DNA of 42,750 nt, taken from positions 1 to 42,750 of the forward strand of contig JAUCBJ010003577.1 in the NCBI GenBank assembly GCA_032718475.1, written 5' to 3'. Shown here piece by piece: positions 8,458 through 18,992 of this stretch. The translations under genes were made by a program, and so were the position numbers. The DNA is from Nemertoderma westbladi (lineage: Eukaryota > Xenacoelomorpha > Nemertodermatida > Nemertodermatidae). How positions within the stretch are numbered: the first letter of the stretch is position 1; every line of letters begins with the position of its first letter. The notes beneath the pieces were generated by a model. The model saw only the letters and a program-made list of their open reading frames with translations. It was not told the DNA's origin and did no database searches.

Positions 8458-10310
8458 CAGGGTGTCCCATAAAATTTGTTACTACTTTGAATTTATATAA
8501 CTCCCACGTATGTTGGATAAAATATAAGTTTTTTATAACAATTTAAAGCCAATATTGTAACTTAGATTTTGGTCTGTGTTTGGAAACTCAACGTTGTCAT
8601 GGAAACAAAATACAGCCAAGTGAATTCAAAAGCCAGAGTTTATACATTCGTAAGTGAAGCTTCGAGGCCGTTTAAATAGGTAATGCGCTATTTGGACGAT
8701 ACATGGTAATGAACATTGCTTGTTTGTTATGAAAGGATAAAATTCGAGGAACGGTGGTCATAAAGTGTATTATTTTTGGTTATTTATTTTATTACAATTT
8801 ATTTTGTGCCAATATTCAACATACTAATCTGACAAACAAATAAAGTATACAATCAATGCAATACTGTATGTATGCATACACACTCTAGCATTAAATAATA
8901 AATAATGCCTGTGACGATATAATAAACCTGGAATAATTATAATGTACTTGTAATGTAATTGAATCTAAGAGTTAGATTGATTAGACACTAGAAGTTTAAT
9001 GCTATTATTGTACCGGTATCTATTTGTAAATTTCTATGTGGCCACCTCCTATTTCCTTCACTTTTTCTAGTCTACTCATCATTTCTGCAAAGGATCTCTG
9101 AAGATGGGCTTTCGGTATTCCGTTGAAGGCTTCAGTAATAGCAGGACGAAGTTGGGCCAAGGATTCAATCGGTTGGCTATAAACTAAGTTCTTAATGTGG
9201 CCCCATAAATAGAAGTCCATCTCTGCCAATCCAATGTCCGTTAAAATGACAGTCCAAGTAATTCCTAACGATAAGCCCCCAGTGTGGCGGTGCACCATCT
9301 TGCTGGAACACAATATCGCTATGATGGATTCCTAACCGAGGAACAAAAAAATGAAGATATCAAATTTAAATAACTGGCACTTGTAACAGTTGGTGTATCA
9401 AAAAAGTATGGACCAATTAATAGTGTGCGAGACATGGCTTCCCATACAGTGACCTTTGGTGAGTCGCGAGATTTTTCAGCGATTGAGTGTGGGTTTTCCT
9501 TTCCCCAAATCCGAGAATTCCATCTATTTACTTGTCCATTGACATGAAAGGTAGACTCATCACTAAAGAATACCTTGGATAAGTCCTTAGATTCTAGAAA
9601 GTTCAATATCTGGGCCGCATTATTGACACGTCTGGTGTAGTCGTTTTGTTGAATTGCATGTAGGAGCTGAATTTTGTAAGATTTAAATTTGAGTTTCTTA
9701 ATAACTTTTTGAATACTGCTTCGACTGTAGCTTAATGATAGTGATGCCCGCCTCAGTGATGTCTTGGGATTCTGGATAAAATGGGCCTCAATGATTTCTC
9801 TTGAAACACGAATGCGTCTTCCTGACCCCTTTTTTCTGGTGAAACCGAATTCGGATGAAAGTTTTTTTACGAATCTTAAAATTTCAGCGTTTTTAGGAAG
9901 ACGCTGATTTGGAAATTTGTGTCCAAATGTACTAGCTGTTAGTTTGGGCGACTTAGTTTCAAAATACGTTTTTACAGTAAAAACTTTCTCTTCACCAGAG
10001 AACATGGTTCCAACTTAAAACACAAGAGTAAACCAAAATGGTAGCTAGTCTTATTTCCATAGCAACACTAACTTTCCCATAAAATAAATACCCACAAAAG
10101 CCTAGAACATGCACCTACGAATGTATAAAATCTGGCTTTTGAATTCAATTGGCTGTATTTTGTTTCCATGACAACGTTGTGATTCCAAACACAGACCAAA
10201 ATCTAAGTTAGAATATTGGCTTTAAATTGATATAAAAAACTTATATTTTATCCAACATACGTGGGAGTTATATAAATTCAAAGTAGTAACAAATTTTATG
10301 GGACACCCTG
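8458..10310 (-). mobile_element. Tc1/mariner-type DNA transposon with ~195-bp inverted repeats
   Basis: The element begins CAGGGTGTCCCATAAAAT and ends with the inverse. It is flanked by TA on both sides (8456-8457 and 10311-10312), the target preferred by this superfamily. Terminal inverted repeats run 8458-8653 and 10116-10310, much longer than the ~30 bp of classic mariners. The transposase lies on the minus strand and is broken. Because transposase is still recognisable along its length, this is an old autonomous copy rather than a MITE. Confidence 0.9.
9020..10005 (-). pseudogene. Mariner-like transposase, frameshifted
   Basis: The first part (10005-9319) contains an N-terminal helix-turn-helix region (around residues 10-110) of the kind annotated DUF4817. 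It is followed by FFSDESTFHVNG with the first catalytic Asp and the WGKENPH motif. The second catalytic Asp lies in QQDGAPPHW, encoded near 9290 in another frame. The third is in MDFYLWGH in the second frame (9313-9020). The distance between the second and third Asp is only about 27 codons, so some twenty-odd bases are also deleted. At least two frame changes make it non-functional. Confidence 0.88.
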
Positions 10311-10456
10311 TATATTATCATATATATTATGTTAGTCCTTGGTAAGTATGTTATTGTGTAGACCTATTATAACTCTCTTATATTAGTTAGCTAGTGTTTT
10401 TTTTCATTATTGTTTTACCAGGCAGCTAGTGATTTCTAATAGTACAAATAGCTATC

Positions 10457-10629
10457 GATTTTATATAGGTAATTTAAAAAATATAGGGTTTCAAATAATA
10501 TTGCTCCACAATTTATTAATTAATCTGTTTATTGTAAATCGTCTAAATTACTGCCACAGTTGGCCGGTATCGTAAACTGTTCGATATTAAAGCTTTTTGA
10601 AGAACATTTTGTCTGTAAGAACTTTATCT
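10457..10629. repeat. 173-bp direct repeat right of mariner
   Basis: Partner of 8196-8368. The bases between each repeat and the mariner ends differ (AT-rich TTAACTTATA repeats on the left, unrelated on the right). The repeat is therefore not a target duplication of the mariner itself. Confidence 0.9.
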
Positions 10630-10800
10630 CTCGGCATTTTCTTTCCTTTTCATCATTTCTTCGATTTTCCCCGTCCTTTCTTCCCCTGTAAATATCAATT
10701 CATATACTGTTACAATCACGTAATTAGGAATATGTACTGTATAGGCCTATAGTAGACCTAAACCCACATTATATCCTATATTATATTTAGTCAAACAAAC

Positions 10801-11043
10801 CTTCCCTTTCTTTCCCTTTCCTCTACGACTTCTAGACCTGCTTCCTTTACCTCGGCGACTCCTAGACCTGCTCTTCTTTCCCTTCTTACTTCCCTTTCGT
10901 TTTTTACGTCTCCTTTTCTCCATTTCGTTCCGGCTGGTGGAACGATTACCTCTCTTTGATAGGCTCCTACTTTTCCTTTCATCTAAGGCCCAACTCGGCA
11001 AACTATCCAGCCCTAAATCGCTATCTTCAGGTTGAACAGGCAT
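10801..11043 (-). CDS. RS-BAF family exon 1C, long RS-rich first exon
   Basis: Eighty-one codons begin MPVQPEDSDLGLDSLPSWAL and pass into KSRSLSKRG. After internal SRNEMEKRRR comes a strongly basic RS tail, KKSRSRSRRGKGSRSRSRRG, ending GKKGK. The internal NEM corresponds to the NEM around the start codon of exons 1A and 1B, so those appear to be shorter versions of the same exon. It ends AAG|GTTTGT in phase 0, the same donor sequence as in 1A and 1B. No BAF-domain exon lies between here and exon 1A. The exon may splice to the off-window exon of copy A as an alternative start, or be an orphan. Confidence 0.45.
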
Positions 11044-11195
11044 GATTATTTAAAATATTACAGATAATTATATATGTCCTAAACAAAAATTGATTTCAGA
11101 ATTTATTTTGTAACTAATTTTTCCTAAATGACATAGATTGATGTGCAGTTCTACTGTATTATATATAATATTTTGAATTCCAGAACTTAGTTTTG

Positions 11196-11284
11196 ATTGG
11201 TTGATTTAAGCAATTCTGTTCTCATTGGCTAAAACAAAATGGTATTTGGTAGGCGGTTTTGGTGGGAGGTTTACCCGTTAACGG
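11196..11284 (-). promoter_or_regulatory. Putative RS-BAF promoter C
   Basis: Two inverted CCAAT boxes (ATTGG at 11196-11200 and 11224-11228) and the perfect palindrome CCGTTAACGG (11275-11284) lie 150-240 bp upstream of the exon 1C ATG. The order is the same as in promoters A and B. A GGCGGTTTTGGTGGGAGG stretch between them may be a further control site. Confidence 0.4.
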
Positions 11285-11300
11285 TGTTCATTTTGATTAA

Positions 11301-11350
11301 ACTGTTTGCTTAACTGTTTGCTGTTTGCTGTTTGCTGTTTGTTTGCTTTG
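11301..11350. repeat. Short (TGTTTGC)n tandem repeat
   Basis: CTGTTTG-type heptamers repeat about six times just beyond promoter C. Confidence 0.8.
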
Positions 11351-11450
11351 AACCATGAGGGGCGAATCAGTGCAATTTAAAGAAGAACGCTTGGGTTAGG
11401 CGTTGCCATGTATTCACCATTAGAAAGACAAATAAAACTGCACCTACCCT

Positions 11451-12158
11451 CCTTACTCTCCCCTACATACTGTAGTATAAGTCGCACAGGTGTGTACAGT
11501 AGTCTTAGTCTTAGCTTCCTTACATTAATATTTTCTTATTAAATAATCCCTAACAAATATAGCCTAGCTATGTAATTATATCCCTATGCTATGGGAGCTA
11601 GCAGTGACCGTAGATGAACCTACACTAGCACTGTCTGGGTGGGAGACAGTAATTTTTATTAAATAAGACATTTATGTTTGATGTTATAAAACAAATTATC
11701 CAAAGTTTTTTTTTATAATTTTGTACAGTACCGTAGATGGACTATATTTCTCTCCTTTCTATTCATTCCATTATTAGATATATCAAAACAGATAAACAAT
11801 AGCATTTACAATAAATTAAATAAATCCATAGCCTCATAGTACCATTTTGTAAAAATATGAATAGCTACACAATAGAGTTATTGTATAGGAATACCGCTGT
11901 TGCCAACCAACTCATAAAATAAATAACACGTTCTAGAATTTTGTAAATTTATTAGATGAAAAAGATGGCCTACCTACAGCGAATGATCGTTCTTGCAATC
12001 TTTGAACGCCTATATCTGAGCTGTTTCTCAACGAAATTCAGATATTCTTACATATTTGGAATCCTTGCAACTAAAGCTTTTTAATGATATGAAGAAATTG
12101 CGACTAATCGGAAGAATGGCCACGATACGGAAGGTGTGATTTCGCAAATTCCGGCTTC
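11451..12158. other. Unassigned AT-rich spacer
   Basis: No open frame, repeat or motif that I can support. A short imperfect inverted repeat, GCTAGCAGTG / CACTAGCA, lies near 11600. Confidence 0.6.
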
Positions 12159-12168
12159 ATGGGGTCAT
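12159..12168. repeat. Target-site duplication of RTE element (left)
   Basis: ATGGGGTCAT here is identical to 21003-21012. It abuts the (TAG)n-type 3' tail of the element (TACTACTAGGATC on plus). Confidence 0.75.
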
Positions 12169-12207
12169 ACTACTACTAGGATCGGCATGCTGCATTGCAG
12201 CTGCATT

Positions 12208-13922
12208 TTAAAGAATGCTGTGGCGGCTTATCGACAAAATTGCACCCCGCCACAACTCCCTATCACCCACGACATTTGCTAGATCATCCGCATCTTCAAG
12301 GCCAGTGTCCTTTAAGATGCGTCTCAAGAAAGTCATGGGCTGTCCACCATGCTTATTCACTCCACGAGGCTGCCAAAGTACAAGATTATGCACTGGTTGG
12401 TCCTCACGGCGAAAGCAATGTCCTGCAAAGCGGAGGCGATTTTGTTCTAGTGTCAAGCTTGGGGGAACCAATGAGACACCTCCAATGTTATATAGTGTCT
12501 GGTTGGAGATGTGTGCATTGTACTTGACACAATGAACCCGGCGTAGCATTCTTGTGAATGTGCCATCCAGAGATTTGGTGTCCTCAGCAGTTAGAGCCCA
12601 GCATGGACTCCCATAGAGGAGTACTTGAACTACTGCTGCTCTAAATAATCGGTCCTTAAGTTTCCGATTAATTCTCGGTGACTTCCAAATCCTGGAAAGC
12701 CTATTCAAGGCTGCCCATGCCTTTCCCTTACGTATTCGAAGGTCCTCACCTGACTTCCGGATCCATGATTCCAGGTAACAGAAGTCATCCACGTGCTCAA
12801 GCATACCATCTTTTGAGCTTATGCTCATCCGATCAGAGACTTGCTGAGGACTTTCAAAGTTAACTGTCAAAATTTTGGTCATTCTGGAGTTAATAAAAAG
12901 ACCAACACTAGAAGCAGCATGTTCTAATGAGCTGAGGAGCCGTTGGGCTCCCTCTAGTGATTCTGAGAGTACTCCTAAGTCATCAGCAAAGTCTAGATCA
13001 GTTAGGTACTTGGCAGGATTTCCACGACTTCTGGAGCCAGTAGGTGGAGTTATCATCACCCCATCATTATTATGATGATCTAAGGACATGCGTAGAACAT
13101 AGTCAACAACAATTATGAACAAGAATGGTGCAAGTGTGTCTCCCTGGAGGACGCCTCATAACACTTCAAATGGTTCTGTGTCACCGTCAACAGTAGACAC
13201 AAATGTTGTCGAACCATCGTATACTGATCTAATTGCTGCAATAATTTCATCAGGAATCCCATATAATGAAAGTATGCTGAACTTACGTGAGCGAGAGACT
13301 GAATCAAAGGCCTTGAAGAAGTCAACAAAGATAACAGCCAGATGCCTGTCTTATTTCCACGGAGCAGTCTCTCAATGGGATCCCTGATGCGATTTAATAG
13401 AATTCTATTGTATAGCTTTGCAGCAATCAAGATCAATGAGATTCCCCGAAAAGAACCATAGAGTGTTAGGTTGCCCTTCTTGGGAACTGGCACCAACTTA
13501 TTTGTTTTCATTTCTTGTGGGACTCTTGTTGTTCGGTACATGTCTACTATGATGGGATATATTAGCTTTAAACACTCAGGTATTTTAAAGACCTCAGGGG
13601 GAATCCCATCTACTACACTGGCACGATTGGTCTTAATGCTCTTTGCAGCAGCCTTCACTTCTGCAAAGGAGATATCACCAATGGGAATATCTGGGAGTAC
13701 AGACTCAGACACTTTTACTTCTATAAAGTTATCAGGCAATACCCTGTCATTATTGAGGAGCTTTTCAAAGTGGGCCTTCCAACCATTGAAGCGATCGGCT
13801 GGTGATTCAGCCTTAACCTTGGTGGTTGGTTGGCTTTTTCGACCAGCAAGCAAGTTGATCGATCTCCATGCCTGGGATAATTGCCTGTTGTCATCAGCAT
13901 CAGTGATGGCATCAACCTGTTG
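12208..13922 (-). pseudogene. RTE reverse-transcriptase region, several frameshifts
   Basis: The reading order on the minus strand begins with QVDAITDADDNRQLSQAW and FNGWKAHFEKLL, then the early RT motif VPVPKKGNLTLYGSFRGISL (frame 13853-13113). Next come a deletion and frame changes around 13330-13390 and an in-frame TGA in VL*GVLQGDTLAPFL near 13155. A second frame (13122-12208) follows with YLTDLDFADD, the FADD polymerase box. The C-terminus has RRLRFAGHC-type sequence (LRFAGHCFRRED) and a stop at 12208. Sequence style is that of RTE/BovB-related LINEs common in aquatic invertebrates. It is not functional. Confidence 0.8.
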
Positions 13923-14119
13923 GTTTATTTAATTTAATTGATATTCGTACATATGAATAAACGATAGACATACAGTAGTACACGGTACGTAGACATATTA
14001 TTAGTAAAGTAGCACAATATTAATGACGTAGGCCTATGTAATGAATAACTGACAGAACACGTAGTAAATGACACGGCATCGAACAAATAATGATAGGCAA
14101 TAATATAAAGAATATTTAA

Positions 14120-17100
14120 CTAACATGTAGTAATATAATTAAGGATATCAGTAATCTCATCAACATTAAAACCAGGTATATCAATATTGCTACAACGACA
14201 ATTAATTAATTCCCTACACAATTCTAATTTCCATCTATCAGCTACATCAAAAGGAACGTAGTTCAACTTATTAACGTGCGTAACATTGATCGAGTTAATG
14301 AGAGGTATTTTACACAGATTTGCGATAGAACGTAAATTGCACCCACTTCGCGATCGACAATCATATAAAAATAATTTTGCTAAATAACGAATGCTTGATT
14401 TTTCAGACTGCACTAAACTGGTACAAAATCTTATAAAACGTGAATATAACATAATACTGGGGTGTTTAAACTGCATTAAATTTTCTACAATATATCTATG
14501 TGATGTAAAAGGCAATCTAAAAATAATCCTAATATTAATATTCCATGAACTGTATATACGAGTACACGATGCAGAAAAAAGATCCCATAAATTACTACCG
14601 TAGAAGGATGTGCAATAAATACGCTGAATATTACTCAAAACATACGGATCAGAAAAATAGAATTCTTGTCGAAGTGCATTGAGCTTTCCTATAAATTTTC
14701 CCCGTTTTCGTATAATATCAGACTCCATTGTGTTCTGGAAATCTAACATGTTTCCTAGATGCAACGCCTCCCTGACCCAAGGAAGTGGTCTCCCGTTCAG
14801 CATTACTGACGCTGTGGGTTTAAACCACACTCTCCCAAAAGGAATGCACTTGGATTTGGATTTATCCGGATTCGGGTTTGTACTAAACACGAGATGGTTT
14901 TCGGTTGCGAACTCCTCGCATAACTTGACCATAAACCGTAGTCCCACTATGGAAGGGCATAAAAGGAGAAGATCATCTGCGTAGCCGAAAATACCAAAAT
15001 AAAAAGAACCAATATAACAGCCAACTTTAGATGACCTCAGTTTTGATATTAATTTATCCAATATAATACAGAACAGAATCGGAGATGCCACTGAACCTTG
15101 ACGAACTCCGTTCGTTAACGTAAATGACTCGGAATGGAAGCTGTTCCAGCGGACGCAACATGTTTGATTACTATAGATCCATAGCAGGGTTCGTAAGAAA
15201 AAAGGAGAAAACCCCTTCTTAATAAGTTCCAGAAATAGCTTGCACCATTCAACCATATCGAAGGCTTTCGATAGATCGAGAAGACATCCAAATACAGGAG
15301 TTGCGTTTCTAGAATAGAAACCGAGAACCTCTGTAGCCACCCAGGTACATTGGGACGTACTGGAACCACGTTGGAACCCGAATTGCAACTCATCCAAATG
15401 TAAGCACTCAGCCTGCGAGATCAGCATGACCCACTCAAACAACTTAATCAGAAGGGAGGATAAGGCAATAGCCCTGTAATTACTGGAAAGGGAATCGTCA
15501 CCTAATTTATCTTTTATCAAAGGAATAATGACACACGTCAGTAAGAACTGTGGAACAAAGCCGTGAATGAGAAAACTGTTGAACAAATCACTTAAATGTG
15601 AACATAATTCTGGAGGACCATTGATCAGGCAATCAGAATCAAAATCAAAAGTTACGTCTGTTTTAGAGCTTTTTAGCCTATGTAGACCTTCACTGACCAA
15701 ATCCGGAGTGATATGCGGGAAATCAGCTGAATCACATCCTTCGAGTTTATCGGTAATCTGCGATCTAACGAACTCTAAATCGGAATCATACGGTTGATTA
15801 TATAGATCCGAATATATACTGGCGAATCGGTCGGCTATCGATTGTGGGTCTGTACAACCATCAATGGTCGAAGTCACAGTGTTCGGTGTGGATCTAAGTT
15901 TCTTTATTTCTCTAAATATATCACTATTATTCCTTAAACACGCCTGTAGGAGTTTATCTCGACGCACATTATCTACTGAACGTTTGAGCCGTCGGACGGC
16001 ATACTTATACTGCGCGCGAGACACCCGTCGCATGTGAAAAAGCTGACTATTTTGTGAAGCATTTGGACACCCCGCCGAGACCCACAAGGAATGCCATAGG
16101 ATAGCTTCATCTCTAAATGGTTTAACTCGCTCCGACCAACCGGGAAGTTTAGGGCGATTAATAGTAGCACGGGGCTCACCATTATAATTATTATTTAAAC
16201 TACTACAGCTGATATCAATGCATTCAAGAATATCTAAAACATATTTTTCAATAAACAGTCTATGAGTAAGGTCCGCACAAAAAATATTACCACATGTTAT
16301 ACAACCTGACTCAACCTCAATGTCATCCAATTTATTATGTAGATTGTTTACAAAGTCATGTTGCTGTTCAATAGTAGCTCGCTTAAATTTAATTTTACCA
16401 TTACCAGTAGCATCACCTGAGCTATAATTAACACGTGGTAAATCTACACCACTAACTTTCAACTTCAAAAATATTGGGTCATGAAAAGATAAATTAGCAC
16501 CAGAATGTACTACACCAGAATCAGTAACATTTTCTACCAATTTACTCGAACTGAAAAAGTGATCTAAAATGTAATGAAAAGATGCCTGTTCTCTGTAGCA
16601 CGTGTAAGTATAATCAATAGGATTAAAATCCCATAGACGTTCTAATTTAAATTCCTGTAAAAATTGACTAATTACACGAACATGCATAGATACACGCGAA
16701 AAATCAGCATTGAAATCCCCTGCAAGTATAACATTACAAAGCTGCTCCGATAAAATAATATGTTTGATATCATTGGTAAGAGTAAGTAAATCGTCTGATA
16801 CATTAATATTGTCCCGCGTATCTACTGGACAATAACAATTAATTATCACAAAAGGGTTAACATTGGGCAATTCAACTCGTACAGCTTGCAATCGGGGATT
16901 CGTAACGTTAATTCTAGATATATATTTAGACAAAGATGGCCTATAAATAAAGCAGAGTCCGCCGCTAGGCCTACCTGCAGATACTTCATTTACTGTGCTA
17001 GACTGCGCAGGTTGTATTAAACATTTAAATGCAGGGAAAGCTGCTGTAAGCTTATAAGAATTATCACGCAATAAAAAGTGCTCTTGAATACAGACAATAT

Positions 17101-17173
17101 CGCTTCCAGCTAATAATACATTGATAAAGTCAAGTTTATCGGGTGACAAACCAGTACTGTTATATGACGTCAT
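14120..17173 (-). CDS. LINE ORF2: endonuclease and reverse transcriptase, intact
   Basis: A 1017-residue polyprotein that should nick target DNA and copy the element RNA into it. The N-terminal apurinic-like endonuclease carries IQEHFLL (about residue 30), AGDFNADF (about 150) and FHDPIFL (about 235). The reverse transcriptase follows: NYRAIALSS, DELQFGFQRGSSTSQCTW, LLDLSKAFDMVEW with the first catalytic Asp, NGVRQGSVASPILF, then FGYADDLLLL (YADD at about 731-734). The C-terminal third is Cys/Arg-rich with no clear RNase H. Start MTSYNSTGLSP agrees with usual ORF2 openings. Length matches intact CR1/L2-type ORF2s. Confidence 0.9.
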   Translation of the reverse strand: MTSYNSTGLSPDKLDFINVLLAGSDIVCIQEHFLLRDNSYKLTAAFPAFKCLIQPAQSSTVNEVSAGRPSGGLCFIYRPSLSKYISRINVTNPRLQAVRVELPNVNPFVIINCYCPVDTRDNINVSDDLLTLTNDIKHIILSEQLCNVILAGDFNADFSRVSMHVRVISQFLQEFKLERLWDFNPIDYTYTCYREQASFHYILDHFFSSSKLVENVTDSGVVHSGANLSFHDPIFLKLKVSGVDLPRVNYSSGDATGNGKIKFKRATIEQQHDFVNNLHNKLDDIEVESGCITCGNIFCADLTHRLFIEKYVLDILECIDISCSSLNNNYNGEPRATINRPKLPGWSERVKPFRDEAILWHSLWVSAGCPNASQNSQLFHMRRVSRAQYKYAVRRLKRSVDNVRRDKLLQACLRNNSDIFREIKKLRSTPNTVTSTIDGCTDPQSIADRFASIYSDLYNQPYDSDLEFVRSQITDKLEGCDSADFPHITPDLVSEGLHRLKSSKTDVTFDFDSDCLINGPPELCSHLSDLFNSFLIHGFVPQFLLTCVIIPLIKDKLGDDSLSSNYRAIALSSLLIKLFEWVMLISQAECLHLDELQFGFQRGSSTSQCTWVATEVLGFYSRNATPVFGCLLDLSKAFDMVEWCKLFLELIKKGFSPFFLRTLLWIYSNQTCCVRWNSFHSESFTLTNGVRQGSVASPILFCIILDKLISKLRSSKVGCYIGSFYFGIFGYADDLLLLCPSIVGLRFMVKLCEEFATENHLVFSTNPNPDKSKSKCIPFGRVWFKPTASVMLNGRPLPWVREALHLGNMLDFQNTMESDIIRKRGKFIGKLNALRQEFYFSDPYVLSNIQRIYCTSFYGSNLWDLFSASCTRIYSSWNINIRIIFRLPFTSHRYIVENLMQFKHPSIMLYSRFIRFCTSLVQSEKSSIRYLAKLFLYDCRSRSGCNLRSIANLCKIPLINSINVTHVNKLNYVPFDVADRWKLELCRELINCRCSNIDIPGFNVDEITDILNYITTC

Positions 17174-17252
17174 ACAAAATGCACCATTGTGTAGTAAATG
17201 TGAAGTATCCTTTGTATAAAATATTTAAAAGAAAAATATATACCAAACTTTA

Positions 17253-18992
17253 CTAGTTACTGGAATTCGCGCTAGGAACCTGTGTATTATCTCGACCCCT
17301 GGGACCAACAATAGGAACCCGAGTATTATCTGAACCTCCAGAACCTGCATTCTCTGCATATGGAACCTGAGTATTATCTGGCCCACCGGAACCTGCATTA
17401 GGAACCCGAGTATTATCTGGCCCGCCGGAACCTGCGTATGGAACCCTAGTATTATCTGGACCGCTGTATCCTGTATATCTATTATCTGGACCTCCGTATC
17501 CTGCATATCTATTATCTGGACCGCCGTATCCCGCATATCTAGCTGTATTATCTGGACCGCCGTATCCTGCATTAGGAACCCGACTATTATCTCGACCGCC
17601 GTATCCTGCTTTAGGAACCCGATTCTTATCTTGACTGCCGTAACCTGGTGTAAAGCGGCTGTAACGCCACTCGCGAACACAAACCCCGGATGGCCACGTC
17701 TCTGGATCGAGCACTTTCTTTAAATCAACCCGTTGAACAGCAATCTTAAAACCATTCGACGTCGACCACGATTCGTCGCGAGATGTCTTTTCTATATCTG
17801 TTTCTTTGATCGTAATCCCCATCTCAGCCAGATCCGCCACCATATCCGCCGGAGTTACCGAGATGTGAACGCGAAACACATATATATGTGCTGGTGCCGC
17901 ACGAGTCTTTCGAGCGGTTCCCCCAGATGAACTAGCGGATCCTCCGCCCGTACCAATTACATGCTGCCGCTGCCGCCTCGGCTTCCGTTCGAAGAGGTTA
18001 TAACCCTCATCATCTATTCGACGCCTCGGAGTTGGTATCTCTTGGACATCCTGTTGGTTATCGACTTGTCCACCACCATCCCCAGTAGACGCCTGCCGGG
18101 GGCGCTTAGCGCTTCCTTGACCTTGGCCACTGTAGCGCCCATCCAATACTGTGTACATATTTCTGGTCTTTACGGCCGGGGACGGAGGATGACGGAATTG
18201 ATAACGCCCTGGTGGGGCCGGAGAATATAACCTCTGCGCGAGCACTTTCGGACGAGTATCCTGTGACTCCCGTCCACGGATAACTGGACTACCCACTTGG
18301 TTAGGGGCTGACGACGCTTTGCTTATAGCCTCCCGATACGGGAAATAAATTGCTGGTCTGTTGTTTTGATCAATGCTACTTACCGGTAACGGTGGGAATT
18401 CCCGCCCTACCGATGGCGGATCTCCGAACCGAACCGGTATTTGTGACTCTGTCGATTTAGTCGACATCACAAGATTCTCCAATGATTGCATTCTCTCGAC
18501 TAAATCTTTCTGCAATGACCGTAAACCCTGGTCAAATTTCTCCTCAAGACGTGACTGCTTAACTTGTAACCCCGTTTCTGACTGGATAATCAAGTTCGGT
18601 AGAGACAACGCTTCCAATGCCTCAACTGCTATTACAGGCATGCTTCCATTCATATCCATTGCTCTTATTACTTTATCAAACATATCACTTACATTCGCCT
18701 TTGCCGCAGTGCGTCCCGCAGAATCCCGCCTCTCGATTGGATCAAATCCACAACAATTAAACAGTTTGTCTTTCGCAAGAAGAATATCCGAGGGAGTGTA
18801 CCGAGTTAAACACGATTCCTGTACCGTTGCAGAACAGCTAGAGGATAAGCCTTGGACTAGCAAAGCTAAACACCCATTCACGATGGTGATACCCGATCTG
18901 TCCTCTGGAACAACATCCATGGCCCCCGACTGCGGCTGAGAGGCCAACAAGGAGCGCCTCCCTGCCGAATCAGGACCACTCATCCTTTGCAC
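17253..18992 (-). CDS. LINE ORF1: RNA-binding-type protein with Gly/Asp/Asn repeats
   Basis: A 579-residue protein; the start could be residue 1 or the Met at position 4 (MSGPDSAGRR). A central coiled-coil-like stretch (around 145-180, EEKFDQGLRSLQKDLVERMQ) could mediate trimerisation. Residues about 365-445 resemble the RRM-like ORF1 domain of invertebrate LINEs, ending DPETWPSGVCVREW. The last ~130 residues are a run of imperfect repeats of the type GYGGPDNTRVPNA, about ten units. Such a low-complexity tail may drive condensation of ribonucleoprotein; that is inference. It is followed after 79 bp by ORF2. Confidence 0.85.
   Translation of the reverse strand: MQRMSGPDSAGRRSLLASQPQSGAMDVVPEDRSGITIVNGCLALLVQGLSSSCSATVQESCLTRYTPSDILLAKDKLFNCCGFDPIERRDSAGRTAAKANVSDMFDKVIRAMDMNGSMPVIAVEALEALSLPNLIIQSETGLQVKQSRLEEKFDQGLRSLQKDLVERMQSLENLVMSTKSTESQIPVRFGDPPSVGREFPPLPVSSIDQNNRPAIYFPYREAISKASSAPNQVGSPVIRGRESQDTRPKVLAQRLYSPAPPGRYQFRHPPSPAVKTRNMYTVLDGRYSGQGQGSAKRPRQASTGDGGGQVDNQQDVQEIPTPRRRIDDEGYNLFERKPRRQRQHVIGTGGGSASSSGGTARKTRAAPAHIYVFRVHISVTPADMVADLAEMGITIKETDIEKTSRDESWSTSNGFKIAVQRVDLKKVLDPETWPSGVCVREWRYSRFTPGYGSQDKNRVPKAGYGGRDNSRVPNAGYGGPDNTARYAGYGGPDNRYAGYGGPDNRYTGYSGPDNTRVPYAGSGGPDNTRVPNAGSGGPDNTQVPYAENAGSGGSDNTRVPIVGPRGRDNTQVPSANSSN
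17265..17640 (-). repeat. Tandem repeats inside ORF1 (GGPDN units)
   Basis: Imperfect 27-39 bp units, each with TTATCTGGACC(G/T)CC on the plus strand, repeat about ten times, in frame with ORF1. Some units lack the RVPNA portion, showing slippage. Confidence 0.85.

Noticed and set aside
12195-13932. Plus-strand frames of 60-153 codons
   Set aside because: Antisense shadows of the RTE reverse transcriptase on the minus strand.
17225-17680. 151-codon minus frame of repeated QIILGF units
   Set aside because: Off-frame reading of the ORF1 tandem repeats.
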